Assembly: GCA_947631665.1 (NCBI GenBank)
Contig: CANRMF010000008.1
Coordinates: 1 to 64,000 of the forward strand
Length of the DNA stretch: 64,000 nt
Source: an uncultured Lachnospiraceae bacterium
GTDB taxonomy: Bacteria > Bacillota > Clostridia > Lachnospirales > Lachnospiraceae
Direction: 5' to 3'
This document shows positions 43,235 through 53,534 of this stretch, in pieces. The notes below the pieces were generated by a model. The model was not told the DNA's origin, ran no database searches, and saw nothing but the letters and a program-made list of their open reading frames with translations. The translations under genes and the position numbers were made by a program. Within the stretch, counting starts at the first letter, position 1; each line of letters begins with the position of its first letter.

Positions 43235-43789
43235 ATGGAAGAATTGATGATGACTTATGAAGGAAAAATGGAAAAATCTTTAAATAATCTGTATGAGGAA
43301 TTTTCCAGTATTCGGGCGGGGAGAGCAAATCCGCATATTTTAGATAAGATTAAGGTAGATTATTACGGAGCACCGACGCCATTGCAGCAGGTAGGAAATA
43401 TTTCTGTTCCGGAGGCGAGAATGATTTGTATCCAGCCATGGGACGCTTCTCTGCTCAAAGAAATTGAAAAGGCGATCAACACTTCTGATATTGGAATCAA
43501 TCCTACAAATGACGGAAAAGTAATCCGTCTGGTATTTCCGGAGCTGACGGAGGAGCGCAGAAAAGAACTGGTAAAGGATATTAAGAAAAAAGGAGAGCAG
43601 GCAAAAGTGGCTGTCCGCAATATCCGCAGGGACGCCAATGAAGCAGTAAAGAAAAAAGGAAAAGCGGACGGCATTTCTGAAGATGAAATCAAGGAATATC
43701 AGGACGACGTTCAAAAATCCACAGATGAGTATATCAAAAAAATTGACAAAGCTGTGGCGGATAAATCCGGTGAGATTATGACAGTTTAG
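43235..43789 (+). CDS. frr: Ribosome recycling factor
   Basis: This 184-residue factor splits post-termination ribosomes with EF-G. The helical triple bundle is visible, with IRAGRANPHILDKIKVDYYG and PNDGKVIRLVFPELTEERRK-type motifs. AAAGGAG precedes the ATG. An attenuator-like hairpin follows before uppS. Confidence 0.97.
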   Translation: MEELMMTYEGKMEKSLNNLYEEFSSIRAGRANPHILDKIKVDYYGAPTPLQQVGNISVPEARMICIQPWDASLLKEIEKAINTSDIGINPTNDGKVIRLVFPELTEERRKELVKDIKKKGEQAKVAVRNIRRDANEAVKKKGKADGISEDEIKEYQDDVQKSTDEYIKKIDKAVADKSGEIMTV

Positions 43790-43805
43790 CGCATATTTCA
43801 AAAAA

Positions 43806-43836
43806 GAGGAAACTTACAGGTTTCCTCTATTTTCGC
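43806..43836 (+). terminator. Terminator-like hairpin between frr and uppS
   Basis: AGAGGAAAC (43806-43814) pairs with GTTTCCTCT (43821-43829), followed by ATTTTC. It may reduce read-through into the downstream lipid genes. Confidence 0.6.
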
Positions 43837-43871
43837 TTTGAAAAAGACAGACAGTCAGTGAGGGAGGCGTT

Positions 43872-44603
43872 ATGGCAAAAAAAACAGATATTGAGGGACT
43901 TGTGGTTCCTGAACATATTGCCATTATTTTAGATGGAAACGGAAGATGGGCAAAGAAAAAGCATCTTCCGAGAAATGCGGGACATGCCGCAGGGGCAAAG
44001 ACAGTGGAAAAAATCATTGAAGACGCGCACGATATGGGCGTAAAGTACCTGACCGTTTACGCTTTTTCCACAGAAAACTGGAACCGTCCGGAGGAGGAAG
44101 TCAAAGCGTTGATGAAACTGCTCCGCAATTATTTAAAGGATTGTATCGAGCGGGCAAACAAAAACGACATGAGAGTGCGGGTGATTGGAGAACGCAGCAG
44201 ACTGGACGCTGATATCGTGGATAAAATCAATGAACTTGAGGAATGCTCCAAAAATAATACGGGGATTACTTTTATCATTGCATTAAATTATGGCAGCCGC
44301 GATGAAATCAAAAGAGCGGTTCAAAAAATTGCAGCGGATTATAGAGAGGGAACGATTCAAAACGGCGGGATTACGGAGGAACTGATTTCTTCCTATCTCG
44401 ATACGGGAGATATTCCGGATCCGGATCTGCTGATCCGCACGAGCGGGGAAATCCGTTTGTCCAATTATCTTTTATGGCAGCTTGCCTATACGGAGTTTTA
44501 TTTTACAGATGTATTGTGGCCTGATTTTAATGCGGAAGAACTAAGGAAAGCGATTGTGCAGTACAATCATCGCGATCGGAGATACGGAGGAGTAAAATCA
44601 TGA
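43872..44603 (+). CDS. uppS: Isoprenyl transferase (undecaprenyl diphosphate synthase)
   Basis: This 243-residue cis-prenyltransferase makes the C55 carrier of wall precursors. IILDGNGRWAKKKHLPRNAG carries the catalytic Asp and substrate contacts; later motifs LTVYAFSTENWNRP, LLIRTSGEIRLSNYLLWQLA and the C-terminal NHRDRRYGG are complete. GAGG precedes the ATG. Its stop overlaps the start of cdsA by 4 bases. Confidence 0.97.
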   Translation: MAKKTDIEGLVVPEHIAIILDGNGRWAKKKHLPRNAGHAAGAKTVEKIIEDAHDMGVKYLTVYAFSTENWNRPEEEVKALMKLLRNYLKDCIERANKNDMRVRVIGERSRLDADIVDKINELEECSKNNTGITFIIALNYGSRDEIKRAVQKIAADYREGTIQNGGITEELISSYLDTGDIPDPDLLIRTSGEIRLSNYLLWQLAYTEFYFTDVLWPDFNAEELRKAIVQYNHRDRRYGGVKS

Positions 44604-45421
44604 TAAGTAAATTTGCCAACAAATCTTTTTTTATCAGGCTTGGAAGCGGAATCTGCCTGATTGCATTGATTTTGCTGACGATTATTCCGGGAGGAACGCT
44701 TCTGTTTGAGGCAAATCTTTTGATTTCCCTGATTGGCGTTTATGAGCTTTACAGGGTTCTTGGAATTGAAAAAAGCAGTCTGGGAATTACGGGGTATGCC
44801 GCAACGGTCGCCTACTATGAACTCCTTTATTTCCATAAAGAAGAATGGATTATGATTTGTATGGCGCTGTTTTTCATCTGCCTTCTGGCGCAGTATGTAT
44901 TTTGTTTTCCGAGATACCGGACAGAGCAGATTTCCAATGCCATTATGGGAATGATTTATGCGGGAATTCTGTTGTCCTATATTTATATTATCAGGGAAAG
45001 CCCGAACGGAATTTATACGGTGTGGCTGATTTTTCTCTGTTCATGGGCAAGCGATACATGCGCTTATGCGGTGGGCGTTGCCTTTGGAAAACATAAAATG
45101 TCGCCGGTGTTAAGCCCGAAAAAATCTGTGGAGGGCGCAGTCGGAGGCGTTGTCGGCGCTGCAATTTTAGGCAGTGTGTATGCGTATATCTTTTCAGACA
45201 AACTGCATCTGTCCGCAAATCCGGTCATTGTGTTTGCCGTTATCTGCGCTGTGGGAGCGCTTGTTTCCATGGTCGGCGATTTGGCGGCGTCAGCGATTAA
45301 ACGCAACCATGACATTAAAGATTATGGAAAATTGATTCCGGGACATGGCGGCATTATGGATCGTTTTGACAGTGTAATTTTTGTCGCACCGATGATATGG
45401 GTTTTATTACAGATTTTTTAA
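44600..45421 (+). CDS. cdsA: Phosphatidate cytidylyltransferase
   Basis: This 273-residue membrane enzyme makes CDP-diacylglycerol. It has about eight hydrophobic segments and the signature SPKKSVEGAVGGVVGA followed by GDLAASAIKRNHDIKD and the terminal PGHGGIMDRFDS. It overlaps uppS (ATGA) and is followed by dxr after 33 bases, so it is in the operon of phospholipid and isoprenoid genes. Confidence 0.96.
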   Translation: MISKFANKSFFIRLGSGICLIALILLTIIPGGTLLFEANLLISLIGVYELYRVLGIEKSSLGITGYAATVAYYELLYFHKEEWIMICMALFFICLLAQYVFCFPRYRTEQISNAIMGMIYAGILLSYIYIIRESPNGIYTVWLIFLCSWASDTCAYAVGVAFGKHKMSPVLSPKKSVEGAVGGVVGAAILGSVYAYIFSDKLHLSANPVIVFAVICAVGALVSMVGDLAASAIKRNHDIKDYGKLIPGHGGIMDRFDSVIFVAPMIWVLLQIF

Positions 45422-45454
45422 AAAGGAGTGCAGCAGGGAAGCTGTAAATAACAT

Positions 45455-46597
45455 ATGAAACAGATTGCTATATTAGGTTCAACCGGTTCCATAGGAACCC
45501 AGACGCTTGAAATCGTGCGGGCAAATCAGGACTTAAAAGTGGTATCGCTTGCGGCGGGTTCTAATATAATAAAGTTAGAGGAACAGATACGGGAATTTAA
45601 ACCGGAAATCGTATGTGTTTTTCATAAAAAAGCGGCAGAGGATTTGAAAATTGCCGTCGCGGATATGAATGTCAAAATCGTATCCGGTATGGAAGGACTG
45701 ATAGAGGCGGCGGTTTATCCGAAAGCCGAAATTGTTGTGACCGCGTTTGTCGGCATGATTGGTATCCGGCCGACGCTGATGGCGATTCAGGCGGGAAAAG
45801 ACATTGCGCTCGCAAATAAGGAAACGCTTGTGACGGCGGGACATCTGGTGATGCAGGCGGCAAAAGATTACGGCGTAAAAATACTGCCGGTAGACAGCGA
45901 GCACAGTGCGATTTTCCAGTCGCTCAACGGAGAAAATCCAAAGGAAATTGACAAAATTCTTCTGACGGCGTCAGGCGGGCCGTTCCGGGGACTTACCAGA
46001 GAGCAGATGAAATCGGTCAGGGTAGAAGACGCGCTGAAACACCCGAACTGGACGATGGGACAGAAAATAACCATCGATTCTTCTACAATGGTCAATAAAG
46101 GACTGGAGGTAATTGAAGCAAAATGGCTGTTTGATACGAAACTGTCGGACATTCAGGTCGTGGTACAGCCGCAAAGTCTGATTCATTCGATGGTACAGTT
46201 TAAAGACGGCGGTATCATAGCCCAGCTCGGCACGCCGGATATGAAACTTCCGATACAGTATGCGCTGTATTATCCGAACAGGCGTTATCTTGCGGGAGAA
46301 CGCGTAGATTTTGCAAAGATTGGCCGGATTACTTTTGAAAATCCGGATTTGGAAAACTTTCGGGGACTTGCGCTTGCGTACAGGGCGGCGGAAGCCGGCG
46401 GTTCCATGCCGACAGTCTTTAATGCAGCCAATGAGAAGGCAGTGGCGTTGTTTCTTCAGAAAAAAATTCATTATTTGGATATTATAGATATTATAGAATA
46501 CTGTATGGGCGAACATCGGACGGTGGAAAACCCTACCGTAGAACAAATTTTAGAAATAGAAAGCGCAACTTATGAGTTGATAAGCAGCAGGTGGTAA
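45455..46597 (+). CDS. dxr: 1-deoxy-D-xylulose 5-phosphate reductoisomerase
   Basis: This 380-residue NADPH-dependent enzyme makes MEP, the first committed step of the non-mevalonate pathway. The N-terminal GSTGSIGTQTLEIV binds NADPH; ALANKETLVTAG and LPVDSEHSAIFQ are catalytic regions, and GGPFRGLTREQM and HPNWTMGQKITIDSSTMVNK are typical. It is followed one base later by rseP. AAAGGAG lies upstream, but about 25 bases from the ATG. Confidence 0.98.
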   Translation: MKQIAILGSTGSIGTQTLEIVRANQDLKVVSLAAGSNIIKLEEQIREFKPEIVCVFHKKAAEDLKIAVADMNVKIVSGMEGLIEAAVYPKAEIVVTAFVGMIGIRPTLMAIQAGKDIALANKETLVTAGHLVMQAAKDYGVKILPVDSEHSAIFQSLNGENPKEIDKILLTASGGPFRGLTREQMKSVRVEDALKHPNWTMGQKITIDSSTMVNKGLEVIEAKWLFDTKLSDIQVVVQPQSLIHSMVQFKDGGIIAQLGTPDMKLPIQYALYYPNRRYLAGERVDFAKIGRITFENPDLENFRGLALAYRAAEAGGSMPTVFNAANEKAVALFLQKKIHYLDIIDIIEYCMGEHRTVENPTVEQILEIESATYELISSRW

Positions 46598-46598
46598 T

Positions 46599-47912
46599 AT
46601 GCAGACTTTGATTAGTATTATTATAGCGTTAATTATTTTCAGCCTTTTAGTGTTGATTCATGAATTTGGTCATTTTATTGTGGCAAAAAAATGCGGCGTG
46701 GTCGTCAATGAGTTTTCGATTGGCATGGGGCCGAGAATTTGCAGCCATGTTGCAAAAAGCGGAACGAGATATTCCCTGAAGTGGCTGCCGTTTGGCGGTT
46801 CCTGCGCCATGCTGGGCGAGGACGAGGACAATGAGGAGGAAGGCTCTTTTAACTCCAAGCCGTTATGGGCGCGCATGGCGATTGTGTTTGCCGGCCCGTT
46901 TTTTAACTTTATTCTGGCGTTTCTGCTGGCGGCTGTTGTGATTGGATTTAACGGCGCCGATCCTTCCTATGTGACGGGGGTTACGGAAAACAGCGCCGTT
47001 GCTCAGGCAGGGCTCAGAGAGGGAGACATCATTACCAAATTTAACGGTTCTCATATCTCTGTCGGACGGGAACTGTATCTGGAAGAATATCTCGAACCAA
47101 TTGACGGGAAAGAAATTTCGCTGACTTACAGCCGCGTTGGAAAGAAACATGAGATTTCCTATGTGCCGGATTCCGCGAAAAAGCCGATGCTTGGTCTGAG
47201 TTATGCGCCGAGCGACGGGGAGATGGTAATTACAAGTATTACGGAAAATTCTCCAATCGAAAAAGCCGGAGCCCAGAGAGGCGATAAAATTATAGAAATC
47301 AACGGGACGAAAATAGAGACCGGAAATCAGTTTATGGAATATATGGATTCGGTCAGGGGAGAGGATTTTGAAAACACAGCGTTTGAGATTGTATTAAAGC
47401 GGAATAATACGGAAATCCCGATAACAGTGAAACCCCAATATATCACAATTTATGATATGGGCTTTTCCTACAATATGGTACGGGAAAAACAATCCTTTTT
47501 GGGCGTGCTGAAATACAGTCTGATTGAGACGAAATATCAGATTAAAGCGGTGGTAAAGAGCCTGAAAATGCTGGTGACAGGCCACGTGTCCGCCAATGAA
47601 ATCTCAGGGCCGGTAGGAATTGTAGATGTAATCGGAGATACCTACAAAGAGACAAAGAGTTACGGATTTTCAGTGACATTTTTTACAATGATGAATCTGG
47701 CGATTATGTTAAGCGCAAATCTCGGAGTCATGAATTTACTTCCGATTCCTGCGTTAGATGGCGGAAGGCTGTTTTTGTATATTATCGAGTTGATTATCAG
47801 AAGACCGATTCCAAAGGACAAAGAGGGCATGATTCATTTTATCGGATTTGTCCTGATGATGATGCTGATGGTATTTCTGATATTTAACGACGTTCGTAAG
47901 ATATTCTTTTAA
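46599..47912 (+). CDS. rseP: Site-2 membrane metalloprotease RseP/RasP
   Basis: This 437-residue protease cleaves transmembrane substrates such as anti-sigma factors. The zinc motif HEFGH starts at residue 21 in the first membrane helix. Two PDZ-like units follow (VTGVTENSAVAQAGLREGD and ITSITENSPIEKAGAQRGDK), and the second catalytic motif LPIPALDGGRL lies in a C-terminal helix. Having two recognisable PDZ segments deserves note. It is coupled to dxr and followed by ispG 17 bases downstream. Confidence 0.95.
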   Translation: MQTLISIIIALIIFSLLVLIHEFGHFIVAKKCGVVVNEFSIGMGPRICSHVAKSGTRYSLKWLPFGGSCAMLGEDEDNEEEGSFNSKPLWARMAIVFAGPFFNFILAFLLAAVVIGFNGADPSYVTGVTENSAVAQAGLREGDIITKFNGSHISVGRELYLEEYLEPIDGKEISLTYSRVGKKHEISYVPDSAKKPMLGLSYAPSDGEMVITSITENSPIEKAGAQRGDKIIEINGTKIETGNQFMEYMDSVRGEDFENTAFEIVLKRNNTEIPITVKPQYITIYDMGFSYNMVREKQSFLGVLKYSLIETKYQIKAVVKSLKMLVTGHVSANEISGPVGIVDVIGDTYKETKSYGFSVTFFTMMNLAIMLSANLGVMNLLPIPALDGGRLFLYIIELIIRRPIPKDKEGMIHFIGFVLMMMLMVFLIFNDVRKIFF

Positions 47913-47929
47913 GCGGATTGAGGTAACGT

Positions 47930-48988
47930 ATGATAAGGGATAACACAAAAAAAATTCAGATAGGAACAAAGACCATCGGCGGCGGAAGTCCGATTATGAT
48001 TCAGTCTATGACCAACACAAAGACGGAAGATGTCCATGCTACGGCGGCGCAGATTCTTCAACTCGAGGCGGCCGGCTGCGATATTATCCGCTGTGCTGTT
48101 CCGACGATGGAAGCGGCAAAGGCGCTCAAAGAAATCAAAAGCAGAATTCATATTCCGCTCGTGGCGGATATTCATTTTGATTACCGGCTTGCGATTGCCG
48201 CTATGGAGCATGGTGCAGATAAAATTCGGATCAATCCGGGAAATATCGGTTCGATGGAGCGCGTAAAGGCGGTCGTTGACGTGGCAAAAGAACGGAATAT
48301 TCCAATCCGCGTCGGCGTCAACAGCGGTTCTCTCGAAAAGCCGATTTTGGAAAAGTATGGGAAAGTGACCGCTGAAGGAATTGTCGAGAGCGCGCTGCAA
48401 AAAGTGAAAATGATAGAAGATTTGGGATATGACAACCTTGTCATCAGTATTAAATCCTCTGACGTCATGATGTGCGTCCACGCGCATGAACTGATTGCGG
48501 GAAAGACAAAATATCCGCTGCATGTCGGCATTACGGAATCGGGCACCATTACGTCAGGAAACATCAAATCGGCAATTGGTCTGGGACTGATTTTAAATCA
48601 GGGAATCGGAGATACAATCCGGGTCTCTCTGACGGGAAATCCTGTGGAAGAAATCAAAAGCGCAAAGCTGATATTGAAAACGCTGGGACTGCGTACCGGA
48701 GGGATTTCAGTCGTTTCATGTCCGACCTGCGGCAGAACGGAGATTGATTTAATCGGTCTGGCAGAGCGCGTAGAAACGATGGTGACCAAGTATGACCGCT
48801 TAAATCTCAAGGTTGCCGTCATGGGCTGCGTGGTAAACGGGCCCGGAGAGGCAAGAGAGGCTGACATCGGCATCGCCGGCGGAAAAGGCGAGGGACTGCT
48901 GATGAAGCATGGCGAAATCATTAAGAAAGTACCGGAGGAACGGCTTTTAAACGTATTAGAAGAAGAATTAAAAAACTGGGGTAAATAA
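47930..48988 (+). CDS. ispG: 4-hydroxy-3-methylbut-2-en-1-yl diphosphate synthase
   Basis: This 352-residue iron-sulfur enzyme acts late in the MEP pathway. The TIM barrel begins VGTKTIGGGSPIMIQSMTNT-like and contains VADIHFDYRLA and NSGSLEKP. The iron-sulfur ligands are in SCPTCGRTEIDL and MGCVVNGPGEA. The length is that of the short bacterial type. It follows rseP and is followed one base later by polC. Confidence 0.97.
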   Translation: MIRDNTKKIQIGTKTIGGGSPIMIQSMTNTKTEDVHATAAQILQLEAAGCDIIRCAVPTMEAAKALKEIKSRIHIPLVADIHFDYRLAIAAMEHGADKIRINPGNIGSMERVKAVVDVAKERNIPIRVGVNSGSLEKPILEKYGKVTAEGIVESALQKVKMIEDLGYDNLVISIKSSDVMMCVHAHELIAGKTKYPLHVGITESGTITSGNIKSAIGLGLILNQGIGDTIRVSLTGNPVEEIKSAKLILKTLGLRTGGISVVSCPTCGRTEIDLIGLAERVETMVTKYDRLNLKVAVMGCVVNGPGEAREADIGIAGGKGEGLLMKHGEIIKKVPEERLLNVLEEELKNWGK

Positions 48989-48989
48989 G

Positions 48990-51900
48990 TTGGAACGAAA
49001 GAAATTTTATGACGTTTTTCCTACAATTAAATTATATGGAGATATTGCAGACCTCTTTGAAAACGTAGAGGTGACAAAGGTCGCCGTCAATGCAAAGCGC
49101 GACAAAATGCGTATCTATATTGAAAGCAGCAGACTGATTGAAAAGTCTGCTATTTTCACTGTTAGGAACCAGATTGCGAGAACGCTCAAGACAGGAAAGC
49201 GTATCGGGATAGAACTGGTTGAGAAATATCATTTATCAGAGCAGTATTCACCGGAAAATCTGCTCGAACTTTATAAGGACAGTATTGTTTTGGAACTTGC
49301 CGGGAAAAGTCCGATTGTTTCCACGATGTTTAAAAAAGCACCGTATCGTTTTGAAAACGGAAATCTGATTATTGATTTGGAAACCAATATTATTTCGGAA
49401 GCCCGCATGAAAATTTTGAAGGAAACGGTAGAAGATATTTTTCAGAACCGTTTTGAAATGCCCGTAAACGTGCAGATTATCAAACGCCGCACAATGTCAA
49501 ACCGTTTTACGGAAATCAATGCGAGGAAGTTACAGAACGAAGTCGACGTACTGCTGAGTAAAAAACAGAATGAAGAAGTGCAGGAAACTTCGGAGAAAAA
49601 AACGGAAAGCAGAAAAAAAACGTCGCCGTCAAAAGCGGGACGTTTGGAAAATTCGGATATTGTCTATGGAAAAGAGTTTAAATTTGAAAAGGAAGTAAAA
49701 CTTTCCGATGTGTTTGAGGGTACGGGTGAATGTGTTGTCAAAGGGCAGGTTATGACAATAGACGAGCGCAAAACCAAAACGGATAAATACATTGTGTCTA
49801 TGGATATTACGGATTTTACGGACAGTATTACCGTCAAAATATTTCTGTCGGATAAAGAGGCGCTCGATGCGTTTAAATCAAAAGTAAAAAAGGACTGCAG
49901 TGTCAGAATTAAGGGCGTTGCAATTTATGATACTTATGACAAGCAGGTAGAAATCAGTCATGTACAGGGAATGAAGCTGATTAAAGGATTTTCGGAGGAA
50001 AAGCGCGAGGATACGGCGGTAGAAAAGCGGATTGAACTGCACTGCCATACAAAAATGAGCGATATGGACGGCGTCAGTGATTGTAAGAAAATCGTCAGAC
50101 GCGCTTATGAATGGGGACATAAAGCGATTGCCATTACGGATCATGGCGTTGTGCAGGCATTTCCAGACGCATGGCATGAATATTGCGATATCAAAAAGGA
50201 ATGTAAAAAAGCAGGCAAAAAGATGGACTTTAAGGTCATCTACGGTGTCGAGGCATATCTTGTAGACGATTTAAAAGATATGATAACCAATCCGCAGGGG
50301 CAGAGCCTTTCGGATACCTATGTGGTTTTTGATTTGGAAACGACGGGCTTCAGCGCAAAGTCGGACAGAATTATTGAAATCGGCGCGGTGAAGGTGGTCA
50401 ATGGAGAAATTACGGAACGCTTCAGCACCTTTGTAAATCCCGAAAGACCGATTCCGTTTAAAATTGAAAAACTGACCGGCATCAATGACGGTATGGTTAT
50501 CAATGCGCCAAAAATAGAGGAAGTGCTGCCAAAATTTATGGAATTTTGCGCGGGCGCGGTGATGGTGGCGCACAACGCGGATTTTGATATGAGTTTTATT
50601 CGGGAAAACTGTCTGCGGCAGGATATTCCATGTGAATTTACGATTGTAGATACGGTGGCAATGGCGCGTTTTCTTGTAATCGGATTAAAAAATTACCGTC
50701 TGAATAATGTGGCGAAAGCCTTAAATGTCGTATTAGAGCATCACCACCGCGCGGTTGACGACGCGGAGTGTACGGCGCTGATTTTTTTAAAACTCTGCAG
50801 TATGCTCAGGAAGAAAGGAATTACAAATCTTGACGACGCCAACAGGGAAGGAAAGCAGTCCGGCAATCTGATTAGCAAGCTTCCGGCGCACCATGCGATT
50901 ATCCTGTGTAAAAATCTGGTCGGCAGGGTCAATCTGTACCGCCTGATTTCGATTTCCCATACGGAAACTTTTGCAAACAAGCGGCCGAGAATTTTAAAAA
51001 GTGATTATTTAAAATATAAAGAAGGTCTGATGATTGGAAGCGCCTGTGAAGCGGGCGAACTGTATCAGGCAATTCTCAGGGGACTGCCGGAGCAGGAGGT
51101 TGCGCGGCTGGCAGAATTTTACGATTATTTTGAAGTGCAGCCGATTGGCAACAATGCCTTTATGCTGAAAACAGGAAATCCGGAGATTGATGAGCGCAAG
51201 AAATATCTGGTAGATTCTGTGGAAGAACTGCAGGAGGTCAACAAAAAAATCATCGCGCTTGGCCGGAAATTTCATAAAATGACGGTTGCGACCTGCGACG
51301 TACATTTTCTGGATCCGGAAGACGAAATCTACCGCAGGATTATTCAGTTCGGGCAGGGTTATAAAGACGCGGACGAGCAGGCGCCGCTGTATCTGCGCAC
51401 GACTGATGAAATGTTAAAGGAATTTGACTATCTCGACAGCGATCTGGCGGAGGAGATTGTAATCAAAAATCCTGCAAAAATCAGTGAGATGATTGACGAT
51501 ATTTCACCAATCCACCCGGACAAGTGCCCACCGGTGCTGGATAATTCAGAAGAAGAACTCAGAAATATCTGCTTTAGAAAAGCGCACGATATGTACGGTG
51601 AAAAAATCCCGAAAATTGTAACGGACAGGCTTGAGGTGGAACTTGATTCCATCATCGGCAACGGATACGCCGTTATGTATATCATGGCGCAGCGGCTTGT
51701 ATGGAAGTCCAACGAGGACGGGTATCTGGTAGGTTCCAGAGGTTCCGTAGGTTCTTCCTTTGCGGCGACGATGTCCGGTATTACGGAGTGTAATCCGCTG
51801 CAGCCGCATTATTATTGCGAGCATTGTAAAAGTTCTGTTTTTCAGGACGAATACTCTATGGCAGATGAGGGCGCTAATCTTGATGCAGTGAAAAAGTTAC

Positions 51901-53522
51901 AGGAAGAAATTAAGCAGGTTCGGGAAGAATGCGGCGTGGGATTTGACCTGCCTGATGCGGTCTGTCCATGCTGCGGAGAAAAAATGAAAAAAGACGGGCT
52001 TGAAATTCCGTTTGAGACGTTTCTCGGATTTGGCGGAACAAAAGAACCGGATATTGATTTGAACTTCTCCGGAGAATATCAGGCAAACGCCCATGCCTAT
52101 ACGGAAGTGATGTTCGGAAAGGGACATACGTTCCGCGCGGGAACCATTACCGGCGTGGCGGACAAAACAGCTTACGGATATGTAAAACGGTATTTTGAAG
52201 ACCATAATATTACAAAGAGGACGGCAGAGATTGACAGAATTTCGCGCGGCTGCACCGGTATCAGACGAAGCACCGGACAGCACCCGGGAGGCATTGTAAT
52301 TGTCCCGAAGGACAAAGAAATTTATGATTTTACGCCAATCCAGAAACCGGCAAACGACATGAGCACCGACATTATTACAACGCATTTTGAATATCATGCC
52401 ATTGACGCCAACCTGTTAAAGCTGGATATCTTGGGACATGATGATCCGACGATGATCAGGAGGCTTGAAAGTCTGACCGGCGTTCATGTGCAGGAGGAGG
52501 TTCCGTTTGATGATAAAAAAGTAATGTCGCTGTTTTTGAGCCCCGACGCATTGGGAATTACTTCTGAGGATATTGACGGGTGCCCGACAGGTTCGCTCGG
52601 ACTGCCGGAGCTTGGGACAGATTTTGTAATTCAGATGTTAGTGGATACGAAACCGACCAAATTTGCCGATCTGGTACGGCTTGCAGGCCTGTCGCATGGA
52701 ACGGACGTCTGGCTTGGAAATGCGCAGAAACTGATTCAGGACGGACAATGTACCATTTCCTCCGCCATCTGTACGCGTGACGACATTATGGTGTATCTGA
52801 TGGGAAAGGGAATTGATCCGCAGATCAGTTTTCAGATTATGGAGCATGTACGAAAGGGAAAAGGACTGCAGGAGTATACGGACAAACAGGGTAACGACAT
52901 CAATGAAGAACAGATTATGATTGAGCATGGAGTTCCGGACTGGTATATCTGGTCTTGCAAGAAAATTAAATATATGTTTCCGAAAGCGCACGCGGCAGCC
53001 TATGTCATGATGGCGCTGCGCGTCGCATGGTTTAAAGTGTACAAGCCGTTGGCGTATTATGCGGCATATTTTGGTATCAGGGCAAAAGCGTTTAATTATG
53101 AAACGATGTGTCAGGGGAAAGAAAAATTGGAATATTTCATAGCAGAATTAAAGCGGAAAAAGGAAGAAAACACCGCTTCGCCAAAAGATGAGGCGGCGTT
53201 GGGAGATATGAAGGTTGTACAGGAGATGTATGCCAGAGGATTTGAATTTATTCCGATTGATATTTACAAAGCAAAGGCGCACGATTTTCAGATTATCGAC
53301 GGAAAACTGATGCCTGCGCTCGATTCCATCGAGGGACTTGGAGAAAAAGCGGCAGACGCTTTTGTAGAGGCAGTGGAAAAACAAAGCGGCGAGCCGTTTG
53401 TTTCCAAAAATGAAATGCGGGACAAGACCAAAGTGACCAAAACGGTTATCGAGGTGATGAGCGATTTGCATCTGCTTGACGGAATGCCGGAGGACAGCCA
53501 GTTATCCATTTTTGATTTCTAA
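48990..53522 (+). CDS. polC: DNA polymerase III PolC-type alpha subunit
   Basis: This 1510-residue replicative polymerase is typical of low-GC Gram-positive bacteria. The N-terminal region is followed by an OB-fold domain (about 220-335), then a PHP domain beginning HCHTKMSDMDG near residue 350. A DEDDh 3'-5' exonuclease is inserted with Asp448 in VFDLETTGF. The polymerase core contains GSRGSVGSSFAATMSG and catalytic DIDLNFS (Asp1021), with a zinc-binding segment CEHC..CPCCG before it. TTG 48990 is the start, preceded by a GGGG-containing site that overlaps the end of ispG. It closes the core operon. Confidence 0.98.
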   Translation: MERKKFYDVFPTIKLYGDIADLFENVEVTKVAVNAKRDKMRIYIESSRLIEKSAIFTVRNQIARTLKTGKRIGIELVEKYHLSEQYSPENLLELYKDSIVLELAGKSPIVSTMFKKAPYRFENGNLIIDLETNIISEARMKILKETVEDIFQNRFEMPVNVQIIKRRTMSNRFTEINARKLQNEVDVLLSKKQNEEVQETSEKKTESRKKTSPSKAGRLENSDIVYGKEFKFEKEVKLSDVFEGTGECVVKGQVMTIDERKTKTDKYIVSMDITDFTDSITVKIFLSDKEALDAFKSKVKKDCSVRIKGVAIYDTYDKQVEISHVQGMKLIKGFSEEKREDTAVEKRIELHCHTKMSDMDGVSDCKKIVRRAYEWGHKAIAITDHGVVQAFPDAWHEYCDIKKECKKAGKKMDFKVIYGVEAYLVDDLKDMITNPQGQSLSDTYVVFDLETTGFSAKSDRIIEIGAVKVVNGEITERFSTFVNPERPIPFKIEKLTGINDGMVINAPKIEEVLPKFMEFCAGAVMVAHNADFDMSFIRENCLRQDIPCEFTIVDTVAMARFLVIGLKNYRLNNVAKALNVVLEHHHRAVDDAECTALIFLKLCSMLRKKGITNLDDANREGKQSGNLISKLPAHHAIILCKNLVGRVNLYRLISISHTETFANKRPRILKSDYLKYKEGLMIGSACEAGELYQAILRGLPEQEVARLAEFYDYFEVQPIGNNAFMLKTGNPEIDERKKYLVDSVEELQEVNKKIIALGRKFHKMTVATCDVHFLDPEDEIYRRIIQFGQGYKDADEQAPLYLRTTDEMLKEFDYLDSDLAEEIVIKNPAKISEMIDDISPIHPDKCPPVLDNSEEELRNICFRKAHDMYGEKIPKIVTDRLEVELDSIIGNGYAVMYIMAQRLVWKSNEDGYLVGSRGSVGSSFAATMSGITECNPLQPHYYCEHCKSSVFQDEYSMADEGANLDAVKKLQEEIKQVREECGVGFDLPDAVCPCCGEKMKKDGLEIPFETFLGFGGTKEPDIDLNFSGEYQANAHAYTEVMFGKGHTFRAGTITGVADKTAYGYVKRYFEDHNITKRTAEIDRISRGCTGIRRSTGQHPGGIVIVPKDKEIYDFTPIQKPANDMSTDIITTHFEYHAIDANLLKLDILGHDDPTMIRRLESLTGVHVQEEVPFDDKKVMSLFLSPDALGITSEDIDGCPTGSLGLPELGTDFVIQMLVDTKPTKFADLVRLAGLSHGTDVWLGNAQKLIQDGQCTISSAICTRDDIMVYLMGKGIDPQISFQIMEHVRKGKGLQEYTDKQGNDINEEQIMIEHGVPDWYIWSCKKIKYMFPKAHAAAYVMMALRVAWFKVYKPLAYYAAYFGIRAKAFNYETMCQGKEKLEYFIAELKRKKEENTASPKDEAALGDMKVVQEMYARGFEFIPIDIYKAKAHDFQIIDGKLMPALDSIEGLGEKAADAFVEAVEKQSGEPFVSKNEMRDKTKVTKTVIEVMSDLHLLDGMPEDSQLSIFDF

Positions 53523-53534
53523 AGAGGTAATAAA

